Assembly (NCBI GenBank): GCA_963513935.1
Contig: OY740774.1
Location: 91,028,424-91,092,423 of the forward strand
Length of the DNA: 64,000 nucleotides
Direction: 5' to 3'
Source: Aphrophora alni
Lineage: Eukaryota; Arthropoda; Insecta; Hemiptera; Aphrophoridae
The position numbers and the translations under genes were made by a program. Below are positions 29,886 to 43,222 of this stretch, piece by piece; within the stretch, counting starts at the first letter, position 1; every line of letters begins with the position of its first letter. A model generated the notes under the pieces. That model was given only the letters and a program-made list of their open reading frames with translations. It had not been told where the DNA came from and ran no database searches.

Positions 29886-31599
29886 GGAAACTGATATAAA
29901 ATAGAGAAATCGGATAGAGTTTGGGGAATGAACTAGTAAGTAGATGAAGGTTGATGAACTATGTTAAGGCTGAAAGGGGTTAAGAATTTAATACAATTTG
30001 GTCATTTAAGTTGGTAATAGGCCTAAGCCAAATAGTACTATCTATTTCTAAACATTCAAAACTATTTAATCTATTTCTTTTAATTTCTATATGTAAGTGT
30101 TTAACATTCAATTTCGGATAAAAACTATGACATGAGTCTAAAAGGTGGTTAGAGTTTCTAAAGGCATGTTTCCAGCTATTTACATGTTCTGTAAGCGCAA
30201 CTTTTATACATATACCTGATATACCTGATAGATATACATGATTCGTTGTATTTGATTATATTTTGGTCAAAAAATAAAAAAATAAAAATCTAATCATAAT
30301 ACAAGGTTTGGCTAATTTGTAAGCGACTTTGCTGTTCACCGCGAGCCGGTGAAACTGACCTATGACCAAGTCTAAAGTCAACTTTCGCCTAAACAAAATG
30401 ACAGTAAAATCGTATGTCGGTAGATTTTGAATAAAAAATCTGTATTTAATGAATTTTGAAAATATAAAATAATACTGTTATAGAATGTGTAATTGTAGTA
30501 CAAGTTGTACGCAATACAGATCAGTTACGGTTGTTTCTTAAAAATTAACGCACGATGCAATAAATTGGGGGTCAGGGATAAAGTAAATGTCAGTCCAGAT
30601 CAACACGTCACTAGAACTTCGCTTAAACTCCATGGATCTCTAAATCATTTTCTACAACCAACGGACACCAGGACAACAACATCTTCCCTTATCCAGGATT
30701 ATCCAGGAACCAGGATCTTCCGATCACCAGTCAAGGTATCCCTTTTTATTTGCAAGGCAAAGTTGGCCGAAAATTAAATTAAATTCAACTGATTTTCCTG
30801 GGATATAGATTTAAGATGTTTAGTAAAATTTTGTAAATTGATATAAATTTAATTGTGGATATTTTTCTTTTATAATAATAGTAAACTTAATAAATCAAAC
30901 CTGAACGACTAATTAAATTATTAAACCTGGTAATTAGCGTTCAGGAATTAGATAGAGGAAGTTTATTTAATATAAAGTCTTGATAATATAACTTTCCTCA
31001 AAAGATAAATCTGCCAATCTGCAACCTAGTTAAAGTAATCTATAAAATAATAAATTGTAATATAAAATGTTTTCTTTTTTAATGTGATATGTTTTGATAA
31101 AATGTTATAAATTTTTGTTTGATGTTAATAATCTAATTTTGTTTAAAATATTTTAGAAGTTTGAATTTGATTTAAAAAAGCAGATTTAATAAATTATTTT
31201 ATTCTTGTCAGTATTAACAATCAGGTGTTTTTAATTTAGATTATCCACACCACCTGTATTAAAGTAGAAATTATTGAGGGAATCAAGATAAAATATATTG
31301 TGTAACTGAGGTATTATTCAGAACACACTCCTTGGGGATTAGTAAAGCAAAGTTAAAGTCGTGCTTTCCCTGAGAATAGTTAAAGTAAATTTAGTACTGG
31401 AAGTAGTTGAATAAATAGGGGGGTACCAACAGTTTAGCGAAACCTAAACTGTTGAAAGGGTTAATCAATCCAGGCCAGATAAAAAAGAAGCCAAAACTTC
31501 CAGTGGATTGATTGATTCATTCTCTATCTCTCGGGAATAAATCCTGGATAAAAAATTCCAGGATTTGAGACTTGTGCGTTTATTAAAGAAATCAGGGGG
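29886..31599. other. Region between Penelope-like fragments
   Basis: No assignable gene. A 90-codon plus frame (30505-30777) contains SLIQDYPGTRIFRSP and ends near a GTATCC donor-like site, without family resemblance. A 9-bp stem AACAGTTTA/TAAACTGTT sits at about 31428-31453. Confidence 0.35.
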
Positions 31600-32330
31600 A
31601 ACGTACAGTCTAACTCAAAATCAATAACTCGAGTTTTTTCGTTGTAGTACTTAGATTGACAGTATTGATAAGATATTTTATAAACTCCACTATTTTCTAA
31701 ATTTTCTTTTATCTTTATTATTAACCAACATTTCCCCTAGATTTTTTGTACAATAAAAGGCAACTTTACGATTACATTTAGTTGAAATAAGGTTACAGAT
31801 TTTATAACTAGTTCTGTTTAATTAAGATAATATACAATATTTAACTATTTTAATGCTATCATTATGGGAAGAGTAGACTAAATTTTCAGCTCTTCGCTTT
31901 AACTTCTTTCTTAAAATATTATCTATAGAACTAACATCATACTTATTATTTACAGCAATTTGTTTAACGACATTCAGTTCATCATTGAAGTCATTCGGTG
32001 AGAGAGATACAATAAGTCTGTGTATCATGCTGTGAAAAGCAGCATCTTTATGGCTGATAGGACGGTTAGAATCAGCAGTTATAACTATATTTGTATAGGA
32101 TGTTTTTCTGAAAATTTTACATTTATGATAACTATTAGTGATAATAATGTTAAGGTCCAGGAAATAAATTTTTATTTATACCTACTTCCATAGTGAACTG
32201 AATGTTGCTATTTACAGAATTTAAGGTTTTTAGTAGAGAGTCTAACTGCCTAATAGTGCCACTAAACAAACAGAAAACATCGTCAACATAACGATACCAA
32301 TAATTTGTATTCTAAAATAAAGGATGTATA
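31600..32330 (-). pseudogene. Penelope-like element reverse transcriptase remnant
   Basis: The minus-strand translation in broken frames gives WYRYVDDVFCLF (catalytic YVDD) near 32290, then NIQFTMEV, then FRKTSYTN and SHKDAAFHSMIHRLIVSL, then a basic KKLKRRAENL block, then NSGVYKI, which resembles the start of a GIY-YIG endonuclease domain. This order (reverse transcriptase, thumb/linker, GIY-YIG) is characteristic of Penelope-like retroelements. Several frameshifts and stops are present, and the endonuclease is cut short near 31.6 kb. The copy is inactive. Confidence 0.8.
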
Positions 32331-32354
32331 TATAAATAGTTGCCAATACTAATC

Positions 32355-32465
32355 TTGTTAATTAATTATCAGTTGCCCAATGATGCCGCAAGGCGAAAAT
32401 ATTGTAGCTCATTTATATTATTAAAATAATTTTGAAACTTAAAGTTTATTGCTTTATTGATTCCT
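32355..32465 (-). repeat. Arm of a 140-bp inverted repeat (right)
   Basis: Reverse complement of 29745-29885. It lies immediately upstream of the Penelope-like coding remnant on the minus strand. Confidence 0.75.
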
Positions 32466-32688
32466 TGAATATTTATTTTCAACAAGGAATATCTGCTGTT
32501 ACATTAAAAAAATAAAACAAATATAATAAACTTATGATACAAAATATATTATATTTTGCATTTAAAACACGTAAGTAATTAAACTTATTAACGTCCTTCA
32601 TAATATCCTTCTACAAATAACAAACATATAGTTAAGTTACATTATATACAATACCTTCTACTAGTTATTATGTGGCCAATCCTCATCT
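32466..32688. other. 3' flank of knottin gene B
   Basis: AT-rich. AATAAA-type words on the minus strand could serve for polyadenylation, but none can be singled out. Confidence 0.4.
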
Positions 32689-33550
32689 CTAGTTTAAATA
32701 ATATCCTACACATCTATTTTTTACCCCAACAAGTAATAAATTCATACACAAGTTTGAACAACATTCAGATCTAGAACTGCACTGAAAGCAAATAAAAATA
32801 AATAAATTTAAAAAAACTCATTAGATACACATATTTCTTAATAAAATTGTCTAAGATTAAGTTCCTTTCCCCATCTACAAACAGTGGTAGTATGCTATAG
32901 TAATGAGTGTATAATTATTAATTTTTATTGTAAAAGTTTTCGGCATTTTTTGTGTATATAATAACAACATTTAGAGAGTTTCGTATATCTATCGTTGTCA
33001 AAAGAAAAATATTATAAATATAATTGAGTTTTGCACTTGGAATCAAGTAATCATTTAGTGAACACAGGAAACATTTCTTATACGACGAACATATAATTGA
33101 AACCTCATACAGAAAGCTAAGAAATAACTCCATCAGCCAAACCAGGATGGAAATCAAGATCGTTTTGGCTTCTATAAGTAAAAAATAAGTTAAAATTTTA
33201 TAAACTGAATCCTTTGCTTTAAACTAAACTGCAATGTTTGAAATTAATTCAAAGCAATGTTGAATACAATTCTTTCAAGGTGAACCTCTATAACGGTTAA
33301 GTAAATACTCCTTTAGCAATTACTCCCCCGCTTGTTAGTTGACAATTGAATAATCTCAATCAAACTTGGTGTTCCAAATATGTTTATTATTTTTATATGT
33401 CAGATAAAGAAACTGTTATTTTAAATTTAGAATATGGAGATAATAGTTGTGACTTACATATTGGTGAATTCTTTTGCATGATGAAATTCCCCTGATGTGA
33501 CAAAGTATAAAGCAAACCATCAAGAATAGACTAAGAGGTTTCACCATCAT
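32689..33550 (-). CDS. Secreted six-cysteine peptide with knottin (ICK) framework, gene B, two exons
   Basis: The two coding exons are 33550-33458 and 32781-32689, separated by a 676-bp intron with a GTAAGT donor and a TTTGCTTTCAG acceptor. The peptide is 61 residues. Residues 1-24 start MMVKPLSLFLMVCFIL, a hydrophobic signal peptide, so the product should be secreted. The mature part has six cysteines spaced C-x6-C-x5-CC-x3-C-x11-C, the spacing of inhibitor-cystine-knot peptides; exon 2 contains SECCSNLC. The intron is phase 0 and falls exactly before the second cysteine. Paralogue A is at 56400-58301 on the other strand. Knottins include channel-active, antimicrobial and protease-inhibiting peptides; which applies here cannot be told from sequence. 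The start is the first of two adjacent ATGs. Confidence 0.75.
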
Positions 33551-34100
33551 GTTTGCTTTTCTTTAATCACTTGTGTCAGTAAGACTGAAGTATATATTTT
33601 TAGCCACGAGTATCACTTATATAAACAAAGAAATATTGGATTATCAATTAGTAACACATCTAAACAAATTTCACGACTTACTTAATTAGAACAAATAAAT
33701 TATTTTCAATTTGTCAATCTAAAGGTATATAAAATATATTTTGTTGAATTCAATCGTAATGTGTTGTCTATTTCATAGAGTTGAATATTAATTGTACATA
33801 TTGTTGAGATTTAATTGTCTGAACGTGCTTTTTTTAGTGATTTGTGTTTTTCAATGGAAATATTTGTTATTCAATTTTGTATTACTTGAACTAATCTTGG
33901 TGCTGTGAAATCGATTAAAAAACAATACAATGGCATTAATTATGATATATTGGAGTTTTAAATAATTTCGATAAGTTTTATTTAATTTATATTACAAAAA
34001 AAACATTTTAGATAACATGGAATAGATTGTAGGTTTTTATTTTCGGAAAGGGAAACCATATAATCAGATATAGAAAAAAATATTTATATCAAATTAAAAA
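32690..34100 (-). repeat. Inverted segmental duplication, copy B
   Basis: Exon 1, parts of the intron (for example CCAAAACGATCTTGATTTCC), exon 2 and about 550 bp of upstream DNA correspond in reverse complement to 55850-58240. The region downstream in both cases enters the same satellite family. Confidence 0.8.
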
Positions 34101-34149
34101 CAAACTAAATATTTTAAAATTAATTTTTATATTCTGTAGTAATCTAAAT
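33551..34149 (-). promoter_or_regulatory. Upstream region of knottin gene B
   Basis: Conserved with the region upstream of gene A (55850-56399) in inverted orientation. Shared blocks include AGTGATACT, ACTTCAGTCTTAC and, further up, AACTCCAATATATCATAATT and GGTTTCCCTTTCCG. A TATATAAG word about 60 bp upstream of the ATG is a TATA candidate. The TATAAAAG found upstream of gene A is altered here. Confidence 0.45.
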
Positions 34150-34414
34150 AAAATGTAGCTAAAATTGGAGTCTTAGGAATCATGCAAAATGTATTTAGTG
34201 CCTAAGAGCAAAAGCAACCTTTTAAGAGTTACATAATAAACAAAAAAAATAAAATACTTGTTTTTATGTATGAAACATAATAATACTAAACTGTACACCA
34301 AATCGCAAGTCTATTACCAAAACCAAGCAATAGGAATTATTGATCAGAAATTTTAAATTACCATATTTGGATTTACTTCATTTTTAGATAAATCAAGTTA
34401 AGGCTCAAGCCAAA

Positions 34415-34480
<66 letters not shown>
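34150..34480 (+). repeat. Dispersed repeat copy 2 ending in a (CT)n tail
   Basis: About 270 bp matching 24365-24640 in direct orientation, with a CT tail of about 60 bp at 34421-34480. It has one internal insertion relative to copy 1 (TCTATTACCAAAACCAAGC). Confidence 0.75.
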
Positions 34481-34484
<4 letters not shown>

Positions 34485-37400
34485 CGTTGAAAAGCGTTTG
34501 AGTTATGAAACGTAGACTATTATTTGTGAGAAGATGTGTTTAATTTAAATTTTACAACTTTAGAAAGCTGTTACTTTTGTTTATAACAATTTTTTAATTT
34601 GTTAGAGCTTACAAATATTAAAGTACAAGTGACCAAGCATTGAAGTTAGTAAATCAGTATTTAACCTAAATAAAATTTACAAATTTCAATACTGTGAATT
34701 CCAGATCCCTACGTTTTTTAAAAGATCAAACTTTCAAAAACAAAGTTATCACACAACTCTGGTGGTAAGCAACATAAACTCAGTTGAACCTAGATGCAGT
34801 ACGTACTAATTGTATTCAACTTTAGGAAAACTGTTTATTCATGCATTGTTATTAGAATTTTATATTTATTTATTTTCGTAGTTATAATAGTAGAGTTTTT
34901 ATTTGTTAATTTTTTTTCTCTTTTTTTCTCTTCATTTTAGATGACGTATACTTATTAGGCCCATCAGTTTTATAGATTTCTAAGCCTCTACTCATTATAT
35001 GAGAGCCTATGAGGGTCCGATCAGTTATACAATGTAATTTCGTAAGTGATAACATAGTTATACGACATGAGTTGTGTAAGTATCAGCTTATTTGAAAACA
35101 ACCTTTAAGAAAAGTTTACTATAATTACAATTCAGCTTTGAACAAAAAGCATGGTGTATGAAATTGAGTTCACAACATATGTCAATATTACAGTACAAAT
35201 TATAATTTTTTTCGATTTTAAAATTTGGCTACAGTTATGACTAACTATTTTTTTTACAACATAAAATAATTTAGATATTAGTATTCAAAATGTTCTTTAA
35301 ACAATCCTTAAAATTTCAGAAATACGGTAATAAGTAATGTAATTTTAGTGAAATTTACCAGATTATTTTATAATTTACAATTTGTTAGATATGATAAAAA
35401 TGGTAGACGTTTGAACTTTTTCATTATATTTGGGTAAGTTATTTCACAATTTGGAACATGATGTTAGAAAAAACTTAAAGTTGATTTCAAAAATGAAACA
35501 CAAAACAAAGGGTAAATCCATTTCTACACTCAAAGTATTAATATTATAGCGTGTATATTATAAGTATAATACCAACATTCATAAAGTATATAAAGACAGG
35601 ATGCATCATATTAGCAATCTGGTAGGAAAGGAGTTATCGACTGTAAAATTAAAGCTAGGGATAAGTTTGAAGTGTTCAATAAATGAGACTCCATATTTCT
35701 TACAAAGTAGTGAGTGTAATAATAGAAAATCAGATACTTGACAAAATTTAATGTGGTTATATAATATTAATTTGGCACGCTGCATTATATAAGTATAATA
35801 TTTGAGGTGACAGATTTTGTCGAGTTGATGATTGGTTTTGTTGTCTAATTTGTTAACATGTTAGTTAACCCGAAGACTGTTAAAAATATCAACAGCTGTT
35901 GAATTCAAATGTAAAAAAGTCATTTTAAAAAATACTTTCCACTTATAATTCTTATGAAATTCTAAACTATATAAATTTGTTAAAAAAAATTCAAATAAGG
36001 CCAGATGTATTTTGCACAAGTTGAAAAAAAAACTTTAAAAAAAGTAATGTAAATATTAGCAAATAATATAGCTTTAAGCCGTGAAGTTGTGGTGGTTTCA
36101 TGATATTTTATTTTGTACATTATTTACACGTCATATACTATATTAAATTTATGTTCTGTCGTTTCAAATTATTTTAATTTAGGTGTACTTTTATTCTGTC
36201 ATGCTTTTATGCCATAGTTCTTTAGCTGTTCGTATATACATCAGTTTTATTAGAATTACTAAACATAACTTTGTCGTTCATTGGAATGAACACAATCATG
36301 TTGGATGAAATAAATGTCATATAATACTGTAGGGAGAATGGTTTTTATATAAATAAAACAATGTCAATATAAAATGGAATGTGGTCGGAAATGGGAATAT
36401 CAATTGGTTTACAGTAGTGTGCATTTCTACAGGGGTACGACAGAAGAAACGTGTAGAAGTTTTACAAATTTCAGACACATTAATTGTAGCGGAAAATGTG
36501 AAAACTACAAGTTATCAAACTACGTCTTTGTTATACAAATCACAGAATAATTGCTCAACAAAATTATCTCAAAAAGTAGTATTTGTTCTCTCTTGTATGT
36601 ATATAAATTCATACTTGTTTCATTTTCGCGGATAGGACTGAATGGAATAGTTTAGATCAAGTACTATACGTCGTCAGAACAATATCTCCCAATTAAAATC
36701 AATTTTTGTTTACCTTTTTATTTTTAATTTTTATATGTTTCTCATTAAAAAAAAAACTTAATTCATTGAGTATGAAAGAATACAAAATTGTATTAAATGT
36801 TTATAAATAAATAATGTTTCGCTTTGTTAGTTCTTTACTTAATTAAACGTTACATAGACTTTTTACATTGTTATTAATATAAAAGTCGAAGAACAAATCG
36901 GCTTAAATTTCCAATCAGTTAAGTTTAACTTTGGTTTTTCTTATCTACTTTTTGTTATTTTCAGAAAGGAAGCAACTAGCTTCATTATCGAGTCATAGCT
37001 AGAAAACAAAGACATTGTTGCAGGTTTAACCCAATTGTTTCGTCCATAAAATTTAAGTAGCCAGAAAGGGTTGAACTTTAGTTAATACACAAAGCATTGT
37101 CGTCGTAACTTCTATTTGTAAAACAAATTTTAATTACAGTGTCATTGATATTCTGTAGGTTGTTAGTCAAATGAAATAATTAAACATTAAACTCAGAATA
37201 ACCATATTACTTTCTATACAACATGTTACATGTTATTTGATTCATTTCAGTATGATTATCTTTTAAAATTTAAAAGAGGATGAAATAAACATTGAAGCAA
37301 CAGTCATTTTGAAACTTTTAAACTATATTCAACGAATTATATAACGTTGAAATCCAATTAAAATTGCGTCTACTAGAATTATTACAGCTACCGTACTTGC

Positions 37401-38348
37401 TAATGTTGATTTTTTAATTTTGACGTTTTATTTTGTATTTACAACTTACATATTTTTAGACCATAAAAGAGAACATCCATGCCAGCTCCAAATTTATTCA
37501 AACTCAAACGAAGGAAATTAAGGATCTGTTTTAAATGAACAATTATAAGCGAAAGAAAAGCGACTAAAGTATAACGTAAATGAAGAATCGTCAAAGAAGA
37601 ATTTTTGAAGATTTTTTTTCTTACATTAGCAACTTACACTGAACATGCTCCGCGTTCTTGTATTTATTATTTATTAACCAATATTCGGAATGGCGATTAA
37701 TAAAATATTATTTTATACTAATATAAGGTTTTGTATTTGTCATTTACTTAAAGACAATACACCATATAATATCAATACTGTACATGAATTGTAGTCCCAG
37801 TTTATTTTTAAAAAGTAAAATTTACATCGTAAAAATGAAATATAAAAAAACATAATAAAAATTCTACTCCAATATTAAGTAAAAATAAATCAAAAGAATA
37901 TTTGAATTTATTTACCCAACACTCGTTTGGAGAATTGAAAAGGAAATCAATTTTGTAATTTGTACGAACTGGTAATACTTGAGTGATTTTGACAGTGAGC
38001 CGCGTTAATAAAACACAGCTAATGGCTGATTTAAATTATTGTAATTTAAATTAATATATAAAAGAAATTCATATATTTTATTATAAATTATTTTGAATTA
38101 TATAAACTATTACAGGAAGGTGTAGCAAATAATTAAGGGCCTAATGGTTTCGTAACGTTGGTTAGAATATATGGTAAAATTAAAAACATATACTTTAATA
38201 CATATTGAGTGTTCAGTAATATCTTCAGACATAAAACCACTATAATAGTGAATTTAATTTGTTTTTAATACTCTTGGTTTTATCGAAACTTGTAGAGAAT
38301 TTTTACAAAGACAAATTCTTGTATCTGAACTAAAAAATGTAAAGGGTG
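34481..38348. other. AT-rich intergenic DNA, 3.9 kb
   Basis: No gene supported. An 84-codon plus frame at 36381-36635 (starting near GNINWFTVVCIST) has no recognisable family and low-complexity surroundings. It would need transcript support. Confidence 0.4.
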
Positions 38349-39260
38349 TGTATATTTAATCATAAACAAGCAGGATATTTATTTTCTTATCTTAAAACAA
38401 ACTTTACAGTTCAATGCATAAAGTTCAACATCTAGCTTGGATTCAAGAAGGCCTAATCCAAGTACTTTGTTTGTTTAACAAGACAAACAGATAAATCCGG
38501 TAGTTTTGTTAGCTTCCAAGTGGATGTATGGACTGTTGAGATGGATTTTGTTTTTTCTATAAAAAGGACACTCATTGTGAAAATAATTGTGCGCGTTCTA
38601 ACTATATTTCATAAATATATATTGCACATTATCAAGCAAGTGTAATGTCTTTTATATTTTAACTCAAGTTATTAACTGTCATCAGTATCAGTTAAACCTA
38701 CTATTTTCTAATAAGTGTAAATAGTGTACTCCTGCTGTTCACACATAACGGCATCATAACTAGCTCATGAGGTTACGATGACAACAAAATGTCAGACGGT
38801 ATTTTCTTATGTTTGAGGCTCATCCCCGGGGAACATTGTTATTTTTCTTTAAAACATTATATCATTAACAGTACTAAATTATTTATGTTATCTCTGTTAA
38901 ATTGTAAAAGTTTGTTTTGTTTGACATCTTATAACATTGTGAATTCATTTTATTTCTGTTTAAATTAGAGGAAAGTAAAGTTCAGTTGAATCATTTAAGT
39001 AAAGGAGCTCCTATTAATATCATGTTTTGTTTTATTTTATTTTAATAAGGTTGTATCTTTCATAACCAAATATCTATGAATTATACATTTGGGAATACAT
39101 TGCTGAATCAAAGTTAATTAATTCCTTCCATTATTCCTAATGACGCGGTTAGGGTGCTAAGTTCACTAGTTAAGATTAAAAAAAATAAAAAAATTTCTAT
39201 TGCTTCAACTGCTTAGCTTTAGCATCCTATTTTGCGTTAATTTTTGCCACGCCTAAACAT
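38349..39260 (+). repeat. BEL/Pao 5' LTR (3' limit uncertain)
   Basis: The start is fixed by alignment with the 3' LTR. The end is placed near CCTAAACA at 39260 because the following TGGTAGAAGAGTG could be a primer-binding site; this is a guess, as the 3' LTR is truncated. A TATAAAAAGG promoter word lies at about 38560. Confidence 0.55.
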
Positions 39261-39783
39261 TTGGTAGAAGAGTGTGGTTTCTAAAGTTTGAATGGAGGAA
39301 TTTTAGCTTTGAAATCAGAAATGTGTTTACAAAATAAACTAAAAGAAATATTATTCACGAGAAAGATTATTACAGAGATAAAACATCTTTGTCTTTGATT
39401 TAACTTAGAAATTGACATACAATTATTTGACACAAAAAAAAAATATATATATTATTAAATTTATTATTATTTAATACAAAATTATACATCACTTATGATA
39501 GAGTTAACAATCAATTTGAATAATTCTGACAATTTATTCAATTTATATGGTTGAAACAAGTTCTTTCAACAACTTTAATTAAAATACCATATTATGTTGT
39601 AAGTGAAAATAACGTACACAATTGTTTGTGTTTATTGATTTTTAACGGATTTATTATTTGATTTCTTTTCATTAATCTTATGCTAGTTATTATCTTTTAA
39701 ATATTTATAAGAATTATTCTAAATAATTTTATTAGTTTTGTATATTCAAATATCTTGTGCAATTTTATAAAATAATTTAAATA

Positions 39784-40080
39784 ATGTCAGAATTAGACCA
39801 ACGTCAAAAACGAAACTCATCTGCAACAGATAAAGAAATTATACATATTTGTGACATGAGTAGGTTAGCGGTTGCAGATGAACATCACATTAATCTTGTC
39901 AAAGGCATGTATATGTCTTTAGAAAAATATTATTCTAAATTTGAGTCAACTTGGGAAGAACTTAACGATCTGTGTGAAGAGTCTGAGAAAATAGCTGAAT
40001 ATTTAACTGATAAGGATAAAAGGTTAAAGAATACAGTAAGAGATTATTACTATGAAGTTAATTATAATTATATTATTTAA
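39784..40080 (+). pseudogene. BEL/Pao gag N-terminal fragment
   Basis: A 98-codon frame starting MSELDQRQKRN. It contains LEKYYSKFESTWEELNDLC, similar to the helical N-terminal region of BEL/Pao gag proteins. The frame ends after about 90 residues and the rest of gag (capsid and zinc knuckles) is missing before the protease remnant at 40.26 kb. It would have formed the particle core; here it is only a stub. Confidence 0.65.
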
Positions 40081-40272
40081 TCTCAATCTTCTACGCCCTC
40101 GCCAAAACCAAATATTTCTGTATCTGATTCTGTCTCTGTATCTCACTATGACTCGAATGGAAAATCGAATATGTGGGATACGTCAGACCAATTTTAGTGG
40201 AGCCAAAGGTTTAGTTTTTGTACTATTCACCCTAGACATGATAAGACACCTCACCTGAACACTGATGCAATT

Positions 40273-41934
40273 GTGGTCAACGATATTACATCTTTGTTAC
40301 CTAACGTTTCTTTACCATTGTGCATTCAAAAGACATTCCAGCAATATGATCTTGCCGATCCTCAATTTTTGCATCATCATTCAATTGACTTCTTACTCGG
40401 AGCTGACTTGTATGGCGAGATCGTTACAGGTTCTCCAATCACCGTGGATGGACATTTTCCTAAATTATACCCTTCTATATTTGGGCACATAGTAATTGGT
40501 CGTTATAGTGATTCAGTATTAGATTCTAACTACAAAACTTATATATTTGTTGGCGATGAGCTGTTTAAATTTTGGGAATTAGAAGAGCCATGCGTTTATA
40601 ATTCAATAAAACACCCTGATGACGAATTATGCGAGACTCATTTTAAAGAAACACATTATCGCCAATCTAGTGGAAAGTATGTGGTACGGTTGCTGTTTAA
40701 AGGAGATTCTCCATCTCTTGAATCTTCATCCACTGCTGCTTTAAGAAGGTTCTACAACTTGGAAGGAAAACTGGAAAAGAATTTGGAGTTAAAGGCCAAA
40801 TATCACGATTTTATGAGAGAATATATTGATCTAGACCATATGAACCCGACAATTTCAACGTCCAAATATTTAATACCTCATCACAGCGTGTCGAAGGAAG
40901 ACCGAAATGAGTCGAAATTGAGAGTCGTTTTCGATGCTTCTGCAAACACTCCTCAAGGGTCACTTAATGACTATCTAATGGTAGGCCCAAAATTACAAAT
41001 TGATATTAGAGAAATTTTACTAAATTTTCGTTCACATGTATTTGTATTTGTGACGGATATTGTTAAGATGTACCGAAATATCCTATTACATCCTGAAGAT
41101 CGTCCATATCAACATATTTTTTGGAGATTTGACTCTGGGCCTGTTCAAACCTTCGAACTGAACACAGTTACCTATGGAATCAAATCAGCTCCATTCTTGG
41201 CACTTCGAGTCATTCGCCAATTATGTCTTGATGAAAGTGATACCATTCCTGAAGCAGCTGCCGCTCTTCAAAGAGACATATATGTAGACGACCTACTATC
41301 TGGCAGCAATTCTGTTGAAGCCATTCTTGAATTACAACAACAGGTAATAGAGATAATGAGAAAAGGAGGATTTACATTGAGTAAGTGGGCAAGCAACTGT
41401 ACTGACGTAATATCAGCATCACAGCATACAAATAGTAATCCTGTTACATTTTATTCACAAGATCACGTCAAAGTAAAAATCTTAGGGCTTCAGTGGGATC
41501 CCCTGAATGACTGCTTCTCATATAAAATTAACCTTTCGGGCTCAGTGTATACCAAAAGGACCATTCCGTCAGCTATTGCGAAAATCTATGATCCTCTCGG
41601 ATTTCTATGCCCTACTATATTTTTGATGAAGTGTATCATTCAAGAACTTTGGAATTCTAATCTAGTTTGGGATGAACGAATTTCTGAGAAATTGAGCACA
41701 TCATGGGAAGCTATAGTTGAAAATTTGGACATTCTATCAATATTAAAAATCCCACGTTTCGTGTGTGCGTCTGAATCATATACATATCAAGGAATAGGAT
41801 TCTCGGATGCTTTAGTAAAAGGCTATTGCGCAACACTCTATCTACGAGTGATCAAAGGGAAATCGATTCAAGTACATTGTTTGAAGGAGATATTGACAAT
41901 ATTCAAGGTATTCAAACCAAATACAAAAAGTTGA
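40273..41934 (+). pseudogene. BEL/Pao pol: protease tail, reverse transcriptase, connection
   Basis: A 553-codon frame. The N-terminal part is the end of the retropepsin/A17 region (LADPQF then IDFLLGADLYGEI at about residues 35-55). The reverse transcriptase follows: LRVVFDASA, the first catalytic aspartate in FVTDIVKMY (about residue 263), TYGIKSAPF and RDIYVDDLLSG (YVDD about 337-340). Next is the A17 connection block with LGLQWDP and AKIYDPLGFLCP. It breaks off at GYCATLYLRV where RNase H should begin; about 250 residues normally present before integrase are gone, and the downstream integrase is in another frame. It cannot make a complete polyprotein. Confidence 0.9.
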
Positions 41935-43176
41935 GCCCATTTTTGGATGGAGCAGGTGTGTTGAGGGTGGGCGGTAGATTAAAAAATTCAAATTTACCTT
42001 TCACTCATAAGCATCCTATGCTAATCCCAACAAAAACACATTTCAGTGATATTATTGTTGATTATTATCATCAGATGTACTTCCATTCCGGCTCTACATT
42101 TCTTCAAGCTATTATTAGAACCAAATTCTGGATTCCATCAATTCGTCGTCTAATTCAGCAACGCATATCCAAGTGTATAAAATGTTATAAGTTAAAAGCT
42201 AAAACAATTACTCATGTAATGGAAAATCTACCAAGCTACAGATTGATTGGTGAACGCGCCTTCCTGCACGTTCGTGTTGACTTTGCAGGACCATTTATAT
42301 TAAGAGAATCCCTCAGACGAAAGGCACATACATTTAAAGGTTATTTGCGTCTCTTCTTTTGTATGTCAACTAAGGCACTACGCTTAGAAGCCGTGACAAA
42401 TCTAACGACTGAAGCCTTCTTGTCAACCTTTTACAGATTTACTTCAAGAAGAGGACTCCCTACCAATATGTATTCAGACTGCGGCACAAACTTTGTTGGA
42501 GCAGCAAATCATCTGAAGGAACTTTGGCGTTGGTATAATGATCCTGCGACACAAGATCTAATAATAAAACATTCAGTCAAATGGGGGGATTGAGTGGAAT
42601 TTCAATCCACCTCACTCACCACACTTTGGAGGAATCTGGGAATCAGGCATTAGGACAGTCAAAGGACTATTACGAAAAATTACAGGTGAAACACCTCTGA
42701 CTTACGAGGAAATTGCGACATACTTTACAAAGATTGAAGCAATACTTAACTCGCGACCTCTGTGTGCGATGTCTAATAGTCCATCAGAGTGTGAATACTT
42801 ATCTCCAGGACATTTCTTGATTGGCGTTCCTTTAATTTCATCGCCAGAACCTTCTCTGTTAAATTGCAAAGATCATCTTATCACTAGATGGCAATTGATA
42901 AAGAAGATGTCGGAGCATTTTTGGAAACGCTGGAGACTAGAATATCTGTCAACACTTCAGCAAAAGAACAAGTGGACCAAGGCTATCCCAAATCTAAATG
43001 TGGACGACGTGGTCATCATTAAGGACAACAATGCACAAATACTGGATTGGCCAATAGGCCGAGTCATTGAAACTCACCCTGGTAATGATGAAGTAGTCAG
43101 AGTAGCAACTGTCAAAACATCTACGTCTATTTATAGGAGACCGGTGACAAAGCTGGTTAAACTGCCTCTGACTTAA
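41880..43176 (+). pseudogene. BEL/Pao integrase with C-terminal DUF5641-like region, frameshifted
   Basis: The sequence begins with the integrase lead-in LSPFLDGAGVLRVGGRL, then the HHCC zinc site (HQMYFHS and CIKC), then the catalytic core with its two aspartates (HVRVDFAGPF and YSDCGTNF). Near 42580 a G6 run shifts the frame and the first frame stops. Coding similarity continues in another frame with the PHFGG and WESG motif that carries the catalytic glutamate. The C-terminal portion from 42769 (SPGHFLIG, then RWQLIKKMSEHFWKRW) is the standard BEL/Pao end. It ends just before the polypurine tract. Confidence 0.88.
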
Positions 43177-43222
43177 ACCTACAAAAACCGCAAAATTTGT
43201 TTCATTAATTTGGTGGGCGGTA

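Noticed and set aside
38349..39260. Exact right boundary of the BEL LTR
   Set aside because: Cannot be fixed because the 3' LTR is truncated after about 156 bp; only an estimate is given.
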